A program made the position numbers and the translations under genes. From Melioribacter sp051488685 (GTDB lineage: Bacteria > Bacteroidota > Ignavibacteria > Ignavibacteriales > Melioribacteraceae), in NCBI RefSeq assembly GCF_051488685.1, contig NZ_JBPSEH010000001.1:310001-374000 (forward strand): a stretch of 64,000 nt of DNA, read 5' to 3'. Numbering within the stretch: position 1 is the stretch's first letter; each line of letters begins with the position of its first letter. Below are positions 8,152-17,127 of this stretch, one piece after another. The notes under the pieces were generated by a model, which was given only the letters and a program-made list of their open reading frames with translations, ran no database searches and was not told where the DNA came from.

Positions 8152-10055
8152 AACATCCTTTCGACAATTTTCTTGTTTTGGTGGTTATAAATATTTTTTC
8201 CATCCGCAGTAAAAAGGTAATCGATCCTTTGTTTATAGAATTCGGTTATTTTACTGCGAACCATTTTAAGTGTACTGTTGAGGAAATGATTTTGCTCTGT
8301 AAAGGCTTCGCCCAGAAGGGCAAAAGTAGCCGGTAGCCATCTTTCTGGAAATTCTCCTGCAAATTGACCTCCTTGTTTGAATTTTGATATCTCGTCGTCG
8401 ATCAATTTTATGACGGTATTCTGCCCTTCATCTGTTTTATGAGATAAGTTTTTCTCTTCGAGGTATAGTCTAACCTGTTCTTTATTAGGAACAATAAGAG
8501 CTACTGTATAAGGTGATTGATTATTGTAAAGCATAATCTGATCGATGTATCTGGAATTTTCTGTAAGAGATTCTTCAATTCCTTCGGGTGAATATTTCTC
8601 TCCGTCGCTGGCAATTAAAAGCGATTTGAATCTGCCCAGTACATAGAGAAAACCATCTTCGTCGAGATACCCGAGGTCGCCGGTAAAAAGCCATCCATCT
8701 TTGACCGTTTCTGCGGTAGCTTTTTCGTTCTTCCAGTAACCGGCCATTACATTTTCTCCTTTAACCACAATTTCACCTTTTTGACCGATGGGCAATTCGT
8801 TTCCGTTTTCGTCGCATATTTTAATTTCAAGGTTATCTACAATTCTGCCCGAAGAGCCGAGTTTATGTTTAGCCGGTACATTTGCCGAAATAATTGGTGC
8901 TGCTTCGGTTAAACCGTAGCCCTGAAGCATAGGAATCCCAATTGCATAAAAAAACCGCTGTAATTCGATATCGAGCAAAGCTCCGCCACCGATAAAAAAT
9001 TCAAGTTTTCCGCCGAAATTTTCGCGTATTTTCGAAAAAAGGATTTTATCATATAGTTTATAGAGTGGTTTTAAGAATTTTCTTTTTCCTCTTCCCCTGT
9101 TCCATCCCTCGGCATTGTATTTATAAGCCAATTTAAGAGCATGATTAAAAATCTTTTCAACCCGTTCTCCTTTTTCACGAATTCCTTTTTCGATATTCTT
9201 TCTGAAATTCTTTGCCAGTGCAGGTACACTCAAAAGAAAAGTCGGTTTTATTTCTTTAATATTTTTAGGGATGTTTTTCAGAGTTTCCATCGGAGTCCGG
9301 CCTAATTCAACAGCTGCCAGCGATGCTCCGTTATACATTAAAGTATAAATCCCAGCAGTATGCGCAAAAGCATGGTCCCACGGTAATATTAACAACGTTG
9401 TGTACCATTCAGGGATTGGCAAAAGGCCAGAGGCCTGTTCTACGTTTGCTGTATAATTTCTGTGAGATAAAACTATTCCTTTCGGATCGGCTGTAGTACC
9501 CGAAGTATAACAGATATTTGCATAATCGTTTTCTTTAACTGATTCCATTCTTTCATTCAAGATATGTCTGTTTGATTTTAGAAATTCCTCTCCCATTTCA
9601 AATAAATCTTCGATGTATAATTCATCATCCTGAAGATCCTCAATTTTATCGAGCACAATTGTTTTTTCGAGTTCAGGTAGATCCTTTTTAATTCCTCTTA
9701 TTTTATGTAGCTGTGAGGCTGAAACAACGGCGACTCTCGCACCTGAATGGTCAAGTCGAAATTTCAAATCGTTAAGTTCATCAATTTTAACAGAAATAGG
9801 GACATTTACTGCACCGGTATATAATATCCCTAACTCACTAATAACCCAGTAATTTCTCCCTTCAGATATTAAAGCAAGACGGTCTCCTTTGTTGATACCC
9901 AACGAAATCAAACCTGCGGCAAAATTGTAGACAAGCCTTTTCACTTCAGAATATGTCAGCCCTTGATATATTCCGTTTCTCTTTTCTTTAAGAAAAACAT
10001 TCGATGAATATTTCGAAACGCTTGTTTCGAACATATTGATAATGGTACGTTCCAT
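8145..10055 (-). CDS. Long-chain acyl-CoA synthetase (AMP-forming)
   Basis: Activates long-chain fatty acids to acyl-CoA through an acyl-adenylate. The 636-residue protein has the AMP-binding P-loop YTSGTTADPKGIVLSHRN, the LQGYGLTEAAPIIS adenine-binding motif, the hinge aspartate/arginine segment GWLFTGDLGYLDEDGFLYVLGR, and a C-terminal domain. It resembles FadD15-like/FACL enzymes of Bacteroidota rather than the acetyl-CoA synthetases. It is monocistronic between the ccm terminator and the response regulator. The chain-length specificity cannot be read from sequence. Confidence 0.92.
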   Translation of the reverse strand: MERTIINMFETSVSKYSSNVFLKEKRNGIYQGLTYSEVKRLVYNFAAGLISLGINKGDRLALISEGRNYWVISELGILYTGAVNVPISVKIDELNDLKFRLDHSGARVAVVSASQLHKIRGIKKDLPELEKTIVLDKIEDLQDDELYIEDLFEMGEEFLKSNRHILNERMESVKENDYANICYTSGTTADPKGIVLSHRNYTANVEQASGLLPIPEWYTTLLILPWDHAFAHTAGIYTLMYNGASLAAVELGRTPMETLKNIPKNIKEIKPTFLLSVPALAKNFRKNIEKGIREKGERVEKIFNHALKLAYKYNAEGWNRGRGKRKFLKPLYKLYDKILFSKIRENFGGKLEFFIGGGALLDIELQRFFYAIGIPMLQGYGLTEAAPIISANVPAKHKLGSSGRIVDNLEIKICDENGNELPIGQKGEIVVKGENVMAGYWKNEKATAETVKDGWLFTGDLGYLDEDGFLYVLGRFKSLLIASDGEKYSPEGIEESLTENSRYIDQIMLYNNQSPYTVALIVPNKEQVRLYLEEKNLSHKTDEGQNTVIKLIDDEISKFKQGGQFAGEFPERWLPATFALLGEAFTEQNHFLNSTLKMVRSKITEFYKQRIDYLFTADGKNIYNHQNKKIVERMFQ

Positions 10056-10124
10056 AATTACACCTGCAGTTATAAATGATTAATGCTAAAATAAGAAGAA
10101 AAGAGAAACAGGAAAATTTAAAAT

Positions 10125-10150
10125 AAAAAAGCCCGGACTGTGCCGGGCTC
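10125..10150 (-). terminator. Rho-independent terminator of the ccm operon
   Basis: Read on the minus strand, AGCCCGG, a six-base loop and CCGGGCT form a perfect 7-bp stem followed by TTTTTTATTTT. It lies 17 bases past the ccmF stop and separates it from the acyl-CoA synthetase gene. Confidence 0.9.
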
Positions 10151-10166
10151 ATTCTTAAAAAAATTT

Positions 10167-12575
10167 TCAAGCCAGCGATTCTTTAGACCGCCTTGAAGCC
10201 GATATTATAAATCCGATTACCATCACTACCACACCAAGCCATACAAGACTGATAAACGGTTTTATACTGACTTCTACTGTTAATACTTCTTTAGGAGTTT
10301 GAATGGGAATATTTTCTGAAGAAAGAGGTTGCAGTACTATTGTTATCTCACCGCCTGTTGCATTCATATTTGCAAGTGCGATTTTAAGGTCGGCTTCTTT
10401 GAGTTCTGCATTGTGAAATTCCTGTTGACCACTCGCACTTTCCATATATGGCTCCAGGTTAAAAGTTTTGCCATTGTAAGTTACTCTAAGATTTGCGCCG
10501 ATTTTGAATTTTCCACCGCTCATCATAGCAGTCATATCTTCAGGCAATATGAAATTTGTGAATTCAATCTTCATCCCTCGGTAGTCGATTACATCTCCTT
10601 TCTTCATGTTAATCGTCTCTCCGCCGTCTGATGGATTTTCTTCATCATAACTTACGGGCGCCACATAAAAATCTTTAGTTAAACCCACTAAAATATCGGG
10701 TTCACGCATTAAACTATTATTGAATTCAGCAATATACATAATAGGAGCCGCAACCTTTATATCATCACCATCTTTGATTTCTACATTAAATGCATATTTC
10801 TTACCCCCTTCGATAGGTTGATAACCGGCAAAGCTCAACTGATAGTCCCATAATTCTACTTTTTCTCCTTTAACCAGGTCAACCTGTTCACTTTTAGTGT
10901 ATCCTGCAGTTGCGGCTACACCTACCATAAAAATTGCTATTCCGATATGGGCAATATAAGCGCCGGCGTGATTTTTTTTGCCGCGCAGTATTTTAACTAC
11001 TATCTCACCATTAATTACTATCGCAAAGATCGAAGAGAATGTAAGAATTACAAGCATAAAGTTTTCAACGCCGCTGATAAGAAAGATTGCAGCGGTGAGC
11101 AAAAATGAAATTACTAAAGGCATTCTAATACCTTTAAGCAATTCCTCTTTGCCAGTTGTCTTCCATTTCAAAATTATGCTGAGTCCATTCAAAAATCCGA
11201 TAATAATAGCAATCGGGAGGTTAAGTTCATTATAGAATTTAAGTTCAACAGTTTGTCCGAAAATAGGAGCGCTTGTTCCCACCAATATGATAATTGCCGA
11301 TGCAATCAAGGCAAAGGAGCCGGTAAAGAGTGCCAGTTCACGGGATAAAATATTTTCTTCGTACGAAAAATTCTCAGTCAAATATTTCCATCGATAAAAT
11401 ACGAGTCCGAGTCCCAGCAATCCAAAGAAGAGAAGAAAGACAAGGAGCAATAAATACACCATCATGCCAGGATCGACGAAAGAATGGACAGAAGCATCGC
11501 CGAGAATACCGCTTCGAGTTAAAAACGTGGAATAAAGAACAAGAATATATACAAAGATGCTCAAAATTAAATTGGTCTTTACAAATCTTCCTGCGTTGAG
11601 TTTATCGTTGTTAGATTTATCCTGAGTTTTTTTCTGAATAAGCATTGTATGGATTGTAGCAACGGCAATCAACCAGGGAACCAGAGATGAATTTTCTACA
11701 GGGTCCCAACCCCAGTAGCCACCCCATCCCAGAACTCCGTAGGCCCAGTAACCACCGAGCATAATTGCAAGTCCCAACACCATTGTACCGATAAGCAGCC
11801 AAGGCAAAGATTGTTTTACCCATTCATTATATTCATTTTTAATCAATGCAGCCATAGCAAATGAATAGGGAACGGCAGCCATTGAAAAACCGACAAAAAG
11901 CATCGGGGGATGAATTTGCATCCAGAAATTTTGCAAAAGCGGATTTAATCCTTTACCTTCAATTATAAATTTATCGAGAGGAACATTGTTCGCTTTTAAT
12001 ATTGCGAGCAAATCTGGTCCTATCTGAATAAATTGTTTTCCGGATTGAGGATCGCTAAATAAAAAATTTTGTAGTGCTGGCAAGGTCAAATAAGCGCTAT
12101 TTATATGCTTCAGGTCGATGAAGTCGGGCTGACTCCAGATATAAATAAAAGGAGATTTCAGCAAAGGATTGACCATAACGAGAAGGTATATGACACAGAT
12201 GCCATAGACCATCATAACTCGTTGTTCGAGGTCGCCTCTTTTTGAAGTATAGTCGAGCAATATCAAACCTACTATCGACGAAAAGAGCGTCCATAGCATA
12301 AAACTGCCTTCCTGGCCAGCATAAAATGTGGACATCAACAATCCCAGAGGCAGTCCACTGCCGCTGTAATTATAGACATATCGATATTGATATTGATGCG
12401 TTAAAATTGCCTGCAATAAAAGTGCGCTCGCTACAAGCACCATAATTGCACTTATATGAAAACTAATTCGCGCTGGCCCTAATGTGTTTTTATATCCTCG
12501 ATAATTCAGAAAATACATAATTACAGAAAAGACAGCTGACAATAATGCCAACGTTAAAGCTACGTTGCCAATCAT
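10167..12575 (-). CDS. ccmF: Cytochrome c maturation protein CcmF (heme lyase subunit)
   Basis: Polytopic inner-membrane protein that transfers heme from CcmE to the CXXCH motifs of apocytochromes c. At 802 residues it is longer than typical CcmF (about 650), mainly through a large C-terminal non-membrane domain near residues 560-770. The tryptophan-rich WWD motif WGGYWGWDPVENS lies at residues 284-296, and histidines flanking it occur in HPPMLFVGF near residue 222 and further on. It is the last gene of ccmC-ccmD-ccmE-ccmF and is followed by a strong terminator. No ccmH or ccmG is present in the cluster. Its clients probably include the CXXCH proteins at 48136 and 49251. Confidence 0.92.
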   Translation of the reverse strand: MIGNVALTLALLSAVFSVIMYFLNYRGYKNTLGPARISFHISAIMVLVASALLLQAILTHQYQYRYVYNYSGSGLPLGLLMSTFYAGQEGSFMLWTLFSSIVGLILLDYTSKRGDLEQRVMMVYGICVIYLLVMVNPLLKSPFIYIWSQPDFIDLKHINSAYLTLPALQNFLFSDPQSGKQFIQIGPDLLAILKANNVPLDKFIIEGKGLNPLLQNFWMQIHPPMLFVGFSMAAVPYSFAMAALIKNEYNEWVKQSLPWLLIGTMVLGLAIMLGGYWAYGVLGWGGYWGWDPVENSSLVPWLIAVATIHTMLIQKKTQDKSNNDKLNAGRFVKTNLILSIFVYILVLYSTFLTRSGILGDASVHSFVDPGMMVYLLLLVFLLFFGLLGLGLVFYRWKYLTENFSYEENILSRELALFTGSFALIASAIIILVGTSAPIFGQTVELKFYNELNLPIAIIIGFLNGLSIILKWKTTGKEELLKGIRMPLVISFLLTAAIFLISGVENFMLVILTFSSIFAIVINGEIVVKILRGKKNHAGAYIAHIGIAIFMVGVAATAGYTKSEQVDLVKGEKVELWDYQLSFAGYQPIEGGKKYAFNVEIKDGDDIKVAAPIMYIAEFNNSLMREPDILVGLTKDFYVAPVSYDEENPSDGGETINMKKGDVIDYRGMKIEFTNFILPEDMTAMMSGGKFKIGANLRVTYNGKTFNLEPYMESASGQQEFHNAELKEADLKIALANMNATGGEITIVLQPLSSENIPIQTPKEVLTVEVSIKPFISLVWLGVVVMVIGFIISASRRSKESLA

Positions 12576-12603
12576 ATTAATATTCCTTTAAAAATTATTT
12601 TAA

Positions 12604-12993
12604 TTAAGCTCCGGCTTGCTGAACCGGTTGTTCCTGGTATTTGGAGGGACATTTTGTCAATATATCTGTTGCATAAAAAACTCCGTCAGAATATTTTCCC
12701 GTAACGACGACACTTGTAGACGACTCGAAGTTGTTCGGCATTGCGCCTTTATAGACTACCTTCATTACGTTTCCGTTTGTATCCTGGATATAAAAACTGA
12801 ATATTTTATTTTGTTTATCTATCTGATAACCTTTTTCTTTGACCCAGCTTCCGGTGGCTTTTACCGTCTTGCCGGATTCCATAACTTTTACAAAACTACT
12901 TTCGTACTGGACATTGGTTTGAGTAAAAAGATAGATCATTAATCCGAGGAATACAACTATGATAGTTCCACCAAAAATATATTTATTGTTCAT
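12604..12993 (-). CDS. ccmE: Heme chaperone CcmE, CxxxY variant
   Basis: Membrane-anchored periplasmic heme chaperone that carries heme from CcmC to CcmF. The 129-residue protein has one N-terminal membrane segment (residues 6-24) and an OB-fold beta-barrel with the ATGSW and GNVMKVVYKGAMPNNFE strands. In classical CcmE heme is bound covalently to His in an HxxxY motif. Here the matching site is LTKCPSKY: Cys115 and Tyr119, a CxxxY motif. Cys-type CcmE is known from archaea and some delta-proteobacteria, where ccmH is often absent, as in this cluster. Its start lies inside the end of ccmD. Confidence 0.93.
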   Translation of the reverse strand: MNNKYIFGGTIIVVFLGLMIYLFTQTNVQYESSFVKVMESGKTVKATGSWVKEKGYQIDKQNKIFSFYIQDTNGNVMKVVYKGAMPNNFESSTSVVVTGKYSDGVFYATDILTKCPSKYQEQPVQQAGA

Positions 12994-13147
12994 CGTTTTT
13001 CTTCTCCTTGAGTTCTTTTTCCAAAACTTTTAGCTTTTTATCCGTATTATTCAGGAACAAAAAAATGCCAAGCCACACAACAAGCACTATAAACATAACA
13101 ATATAAATTGAGTTCGTTTCAAAGAAGTTTAGCAATCCGTTTTCCAC
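12983..13147 (-). CDS. ccmD: CcmD-like small membrane protein
   Basis: A 54-residue protein read from GTG 13147 with an AGAGAGG ribosome site five bases upstream. It begins with a short polar stretch, then one membrane helix (about residues 13-32, IYIVMFIVLVVWLGIFLFL), then a strongly charged lysine/glutamate tail ending KEKKNDEQ. This is the architecture of CcmD, which in other bacteria helps release holo-CcmE from CcmABC. Its location between ccmC and ccmE supports the call, since CcmD sequences themselves are hardly conserved. It ends 11 bases inside ccmE, so the two are coupled. Confidence 0.8.
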   Translation of the reverse strand: MENGLLNFFETNSIYIVMFIVLVVWLGIFLFLNNTDKKLKVLEKELKEKKNDEQ

Positions 13148-13148
13148 A

Positions 13149-13853
13149 TCAACCTCTCTCTAATTTATTATTTTCCGAAAGAATTAAAATTTTATAGCGT
13201 AGTTTCCACATCCAGAAATACAAGATTGTAAATGCCAACAACGACAGATAAAAAACAATTTGCATATTAGCATTCATCTTAAAATCGACAATTGGGCCAG
13301 AAGTGTCGTCGTTAGCCGAGCCTGGATGGAGTCCCACCATTATTCTAGGCATAATAAAAATGAAAAACGGCACAGTCAAAAAAGCAATAATCGAATAGAC
13401 TGCCGACAGACGTGCTCTTTTTTCCTCGTTTTCGATTGCAGAACGGAGTGCCAAAAGCGAGCCATAAATTAAAAGAAGTATAAAAATACTCGTCTCACGT
13501 GGATCCCAATGCCAAAAAGCTCCCCATGTGAATTTTGCCCAGATTGAACCTGTAACGGTTGCCAGTACCGTGAACAACATCCCTAATTGAAGGGCAGCGT
13601 TTGATCTGGCATCGTCGTCCAGATTTTTGTTCTTGAGATAACGAACTCCGTATAACATCGCCATCAAAAAAGCTATGACCGACAACCACGCCGTAGGAAC
13701 ATGGAAAAAAATTATCTTTGCTTTCTCTTCTAATCCGGGAATATTTGGGAATTCATACCAGTGCGAGGGTTGAGCCACTATCGGAAATGTAATACCAACA
13801 ATTAACACGTATGTCATCAACACAAACAATATTATTTTCCAATAAGTTTTCAT
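13149..13853 (-). CDS. ccmC: Heme exporter protein CcmC
   Basis: Six-helix inner-membrane protein that loads heme onto CcmE. From ATG 13853 it is 234 residues, the family length; the open frame runs back to 13988, but those 45 extra residues are basic, unlike CcmC, and are rejected. The WWD motif WGAFWHWDPRET is at residues 110-121 and the flanking axial histidines are His51 in FHVPTAW and a second in the loop MVGLHPGS. ccmA and ccmB are not next to it, so the heme-release ATPase must be elsewhere or absent. First gene of the ccmCDEF operon, divergent from the phosphatase at 14064. Confidence 0.92.
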   Translation of the reverse strand: MKTYWKIILFVLMTYVLIVGITFPIVAQPSHWYEFPNIPGLEEKAKIIFFHVPTAWLSVIAFLMAMLYGVRYLKNKNLDDDARSNAALQLGMLFTVLATVTGSIWAKFTWGAFWHWDPRETSIFILLLIYGSLLALRSAIENEEKRARLSAVYSIIAFLTVPFFIFIMPRIMVGLHPGSANDDTSGPIVDFKMNANMQIVFYLSLLAFTILYFWMWKLRYKILILSENNKLERG

Positions 13854-14063
13854 AACGCGACTACTTTCAATTTTAGTACCAAAAAAATATATCTGGATAT
13901 AATATAGTATTAAGCGTTTTATTTGCCTAAAATATAAAAGTACCCCCTCAATTCCAAAGAATTTTGGAAGGATAATCCAGGTGACCATTCCGATTTATAA
14001 TAAATAATTTCTATTGATATATTAATTTTAAGAATCACATAAATAATTTGTTACATTTCAGAG

Positions 14064-15200
14064 GTGAATACGTCTAACCAGACAAAAAAGAGTGGGGATA
14101 AGTTGCCGCATCAAAATCCAATAAAACGAATTTTCGATTTGTATACGAGCGACCTCAGTTATCAAGAAATCGAAAATTTGATTAAGCGAGAGGCAAGCGA
14201 AGTATACGAATTCTTCAAAAGCGACATTCCCAAACCAGATCAATCGAAGAATAAATTAATCAGGGGTTTGATATTTATCCGTAGTCTGTTCAATGCCTTT
14301 ATTATGAAACTGACACCAGCCCGGCGGATTTTCTACTTGATTTCGATTTTCTTTTTCGGAATTGGATACCTAGAATACAACACTCTTTATATCTGGAGTG
14401 GATTTATCATATTAAATTTGCTTCTCGCTTTTGAGCTTGCAGATAAACTGCTGGCAAAAAATGAGCTCGATATCGCAAAGAAAATTCAGCTTGACCTGAT
14501 ACCGAAGCATAAAGCAACTATTGGCGTATACGAAGTGACATCATACTATGAACCCGCAAGAGAAGTAGGCGGCGATTATTTCGATATTATCGAGGCACAC
14601 GACAAAACGTATATTGTAATTGGCGACATTTCCGGAAAAGGGATGGCAGCAGCGCTTTATATGACACGAGTACAGGCAATAATCTATTTCCTGCTCGATA
14701 ATTATTCCGACGTTAAAGAAATTCTTATCAAATTAAAAAAATATTTCTCTCAAAAACTTCGAAAAGAATTCTTCCTTACAATCACAATTGCATCGATAGA
14801 AAAAGATGGAACGATTAATCTTGTCAGAGCCGGTCATCCGCCCCCGATTCATTACGACTTCCTGAAGAAGGAATTCAAAGAAATAAATACATGCGGTATT
14901 GGTATTGGATTCAATGATTATGGAGTTTTCGAAAAAACTCTCGAGCTCTATACTTTCACTCCCGGCGAAGGCGATACGATTGTTTTTCATACCGACGGAT
15001 TAACCGAAACGATGAATAAGTACAAAATAATGCTCGGTGAAAAGCGTATAAAAAAAGCAATTGAAAGAAATTCCGACAGAAGCGCAGAGGAGATTAAAAA
15101 ATCATTAGTGAGCCTCATAAACAATCACCGCGCAGAAGCCGCTCAAAACGACGATGTGACTTTTATAGTTTTGAAGAGAATCAGTTCTCCGAGTAAATAA
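14064..15200 (+). CDS. RsbU/SpoIIE-type PP2C serine phosphatase
   Basis: A 378-residue protein with two hydrophobic segments near residues 90-125 and a PP2C-like (SpoIIE/RsbU) domain from about residue 140: EVGGDYFDII and VIGDISGKGMAAALYM carry the metal-binding aspartates, and HTDGLTETMN and NDDVTFIVLK the distal ones. Such phosphatases dephosphorylate STAS anti-anti-sigma proteins and thereby switch on a sigma factor. The start used is GTG 14064, immediately after an AGAG element; it is not certain. The RsbW-like kinase at 16705 could be its counterpart, but no STAS protein is in the window. Its 3' end overlaps the convergent Sel1 gene by 20 bases. Confidence 0.85.
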   Translation: MNTSNQTKKSGDKLPHQNPIKRIFDLYTSDLSYQEIENLIKREASEVYEFFKSDIPKPDQSKNKLIRGLIFIRSLFNAFIMKLTPARRIFYLISIFFFGIGYLEYNTLYIWSGFIILNLLLAFELADKLLAKNELDIAKKIQLDLIPKHKATIGVYEVTSYYEPAREVGGDYFDIIEAHDKTYIVIGDISGKGMAAALYMTRVQAIIYFLLDNYSDVKEILIKLKKYFSQKLRKEFFLTITIASIEKDGTINLVRAGHPPPIHYDFLKKEFKEINTCGIGIGFNDYGVFEKTLELYTFTPGEGDTIVFHTDGLTETMNKYKIMLGEKRIKKAIERNSDRSAEEIKKSLVSLINNHRAEAAQNDDVTFIVLKRISSPSK

Positions 15201-16701
15201 CGAAAGTTTCGTCCGTAGGTCTTAACTCGTCATACATTCTTTTAAGAGAGTTATACGCTGTTTCATTACCACGCCGAGCTGCGATTCGATACAATTTTAC
15301 AGCCGCTGCTTTCTCCTCTTTTACCGAAATCCCCTTCTCATAACAGAATGCAAGGTAAGTTTGTGCCAATACTGAACCTTCGTCGGAATATTTTTTGAGA
15401 ATTTCAAGTGCATCGTTGTTGTAAGCTGTCAATGAAGAGTCAACTAAAGTCGTAAAGGCAATACGAATTTCGGCTTCGGTGCTACCCATTTTTTGTGCTT
15501 TTTCCCAATATGATATCGCTCTATTTAAATCTTTTTTTACTACAACTCCCGAACTGTACAAAAGTCCGAGTTCAATTAAAGCAGGTATATAGTTGTTCCC
15601 CGCAGCAATGTTGAGATATTCAATCGCTTCTTTAATGGAAATAATATTTGTCATTTCCAGAGCTCTAATGCCTGCCAGAAAATAATAAGCCTCGCTGTTG
15701 TCAGACTTAATTTTATTTTTTAATACCTCTATCAGATCTTTCGATTGAATCAGTCTGAAGAGACGTTCGCCCGCTTTATACGACCCTAATCTGTATGCAG
15801 TAAGATAATGAATGCCTGCTTGAATAAGGTCCTTAGTGTGCCACAGTCCCTTTTCGTAACTGGCGGCAATTAACAATAGAGCTTCCGGACTACCATTTTC
15901 TGCGGCATATTTAATTAAACCAAGTGAAGATGTGTCTTTCAAAGATTCATTTGAGACATTAATTCCCAGGTAGTCTCTTAATTCGTATTTATTCTTTTTC
16001 AATAGATTAGAAATCCGTTCTTCTTCCGTAATACTGGAATCGCTTTCCATTGATAAATAATCGATGTCCCAATCGGTATTGATAACTGGCGAAGGTTCGT
16101 TAGTTTGATTTTGTTCAACAGCAATTGAACTATCGGCTGACGGCACAAGACCCTTTTTCAAAAATTCTTCTTTCAATTCCATGGCAGGCTCATATCCAGC
16201 ATTTGCCGCTTTAGTGATATAAGTAAAAGCTTTGTTGTAATCCCTCGATACTACCAGATTATCTGTATAAATAATTCCAAGAGCAAATTGAGCTTCGGGC
16301 ATTCCGAGTTCGGCCGCCGATTTGAAATTATAAAACGATTCGAAGGGATTCCAAGGTACTCCAATACCATTATAAAGCAAAATACCGTAGTTATATTTTG
16401 CAGCGGCAAGATTCTGATCAGCTGCTTTTCTAATCCAATAAATTGCTTTAACTGTATCGGGTTCAAATCCTTTACCCATAAGATATCTAATTCCAAGTTC
16501 ATGTTGAGCGAAAGGGTCGCCTCTGTTGGCTTCGTTTACCAGAATATATCCTGCTAAGAGTGAGTAAGAAGGATATTTTGCTTTGAAATAAGATACTTTA
16601 CCTGGCTTAGAATTTCTAAATGCCTCGCTTTTCAACGTATCTTTTTGAGCGATTGAAAATACAGAAAAGAAAAGAATTAAAAGGAGAGTATGTTTTATCA
16701 T
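15181..16701 (-). CDS. Exported Sel1-repeat protein
   Basis: A 506-residue protein with an N-terminal signal peptide (hydrophobic residues 5-18, cleavage probably after SIAQ). The body is made of Sel1-like (SLR) helical repeats of about 36 residues, for example AQHELGIRYLMGKG, AKYNYGILLYNGIGV, AQFALGIIYTDNL, ALIELGLLYSSGVVV and AQTYLAFCYEKGISV. A non-repeat linker rich in serine and glutamate is near residues 185-240. SLR proteins are scaffolds for protein contacts. It starts three bases after the RsbW-like gene, so the pair is an operon, suggesting an envelope-linked stress or signalling role. Specific function unknown. Confidence 0.85.
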   Translation of the reverse strand: MIKHTLLLILFFSVFSIAQKDTLKSEAFRNSKPGKVSYFKAKYPSYSLLAGYILVNEANRGDPFAQHELGIRYLMGKGFEPDTVKAIYWIRKAADQNLAAAKYNYGILLYNGIGVPWNPFESFYNFKSAAELGMPEAQFALGIIYTDNLVVSRDYNKAFTYITKAANAGYEPAMELKEEFLKKGLVPSADSSIAVEQNQTNEPSPVINTDWDIDYLSMESDSSITEEERISNLLKKNKYELRDYLGINVSNESLKDTSSLGLIKYAAENGSPEALLLIAASYEKGLWHTKDLIQAGIHYLTAYRLGSYKAGERLFRLIQSKDLIEVLKNKIKSDNSEAYYFLAGIRALEMTNIISIKEAIEYLNIAAGNNYIPALIELGLLYSSGVVVKKDLNRAISYWEKAQKMGSTEAEIRIAFTTLVDSSLTAYNNDALEILKKYSDEGSVLAQTYLAFCYEKGISVKEEKAAAVKLYRIAARRGNETAYNSLKRMYDELRPTDETFVIYSEN

Positions 16702-16704
16702 GAT

Positions 16705-17127
16705 TTAAGAGATAGATTTCTTCAAAATAAAATAGTTCTTGCCGTTAATCGAGAAATAATTGACATCGTCCATTAATTGTTTGATAATATAAAGACCCAT
16801 TCCACTTTCTGGAAGATTATCGATATCCTGGGGATCGAAATCCAGGTCGGGAATTTCGAGGTTAGGACGAGCAATACCTTCGTCTATAATTTCGAGTATG
16901 AGATAATCATCTTCTTTATAGAGTTTGATTATAATATTTTTGCCTGCTTCTTCTTTATAACTGTGTTTAATTACATTATTTGCAGCCTCAGTCAAACAAA
17001 TATTAAAAGCGTTTTTTATATGTTCTTCGATTTTATAATGTTCCAGCACAGCAAGTAATTTCTCGGCAGCTTCATGAACACACTCGTAGCGACTATCGAT
17101 ATTTAAGGAGAATTCATCCATTCCCAT
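16705..17127 (-). CDS. RsbW-like anti-sigma factor / serine kinase
   Basis: A 140-residue GHKL-type ATPase. The N-box reads CLTEAANNVIKHSYKEEAG, and the G-boxes read IDEGIA and SGMGLYIIKQLMDDVNY, as in RsbW/SpoIIAB and related serine kinases. These bind a sigma factor or phosphorylate STAS proteins, opposed by RsbU-type phosphatases such as that at 14064. The sequence begins MGMDEF, so the second methionine may be the real start. First gene of a two-gene operon with the Sel1 protein. No sigma factor or STAS gene lies nearby, so the target is unknown. Confidence 0.85.
   Translation of the reverse strand: MGMDEFSLNIDSRYECVHEAAEKLLAVLEHYKIEEHIKNAFNICLTEAANNVIKHSYKEEAGKNIIIKLYKEDDYLILEIIDEGIARPNLEIPDLDFDPQDIDNLPESGMGLYIIKQLMDDVNYFSINGKNYFILKKSIS

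Noticed and set aside
13854..13988. 45-residue N-terminal extension of CcmC
   Set aside because: It is basic, unlike the family, and the internal ATG at 13853 gives the normal length and first helix.
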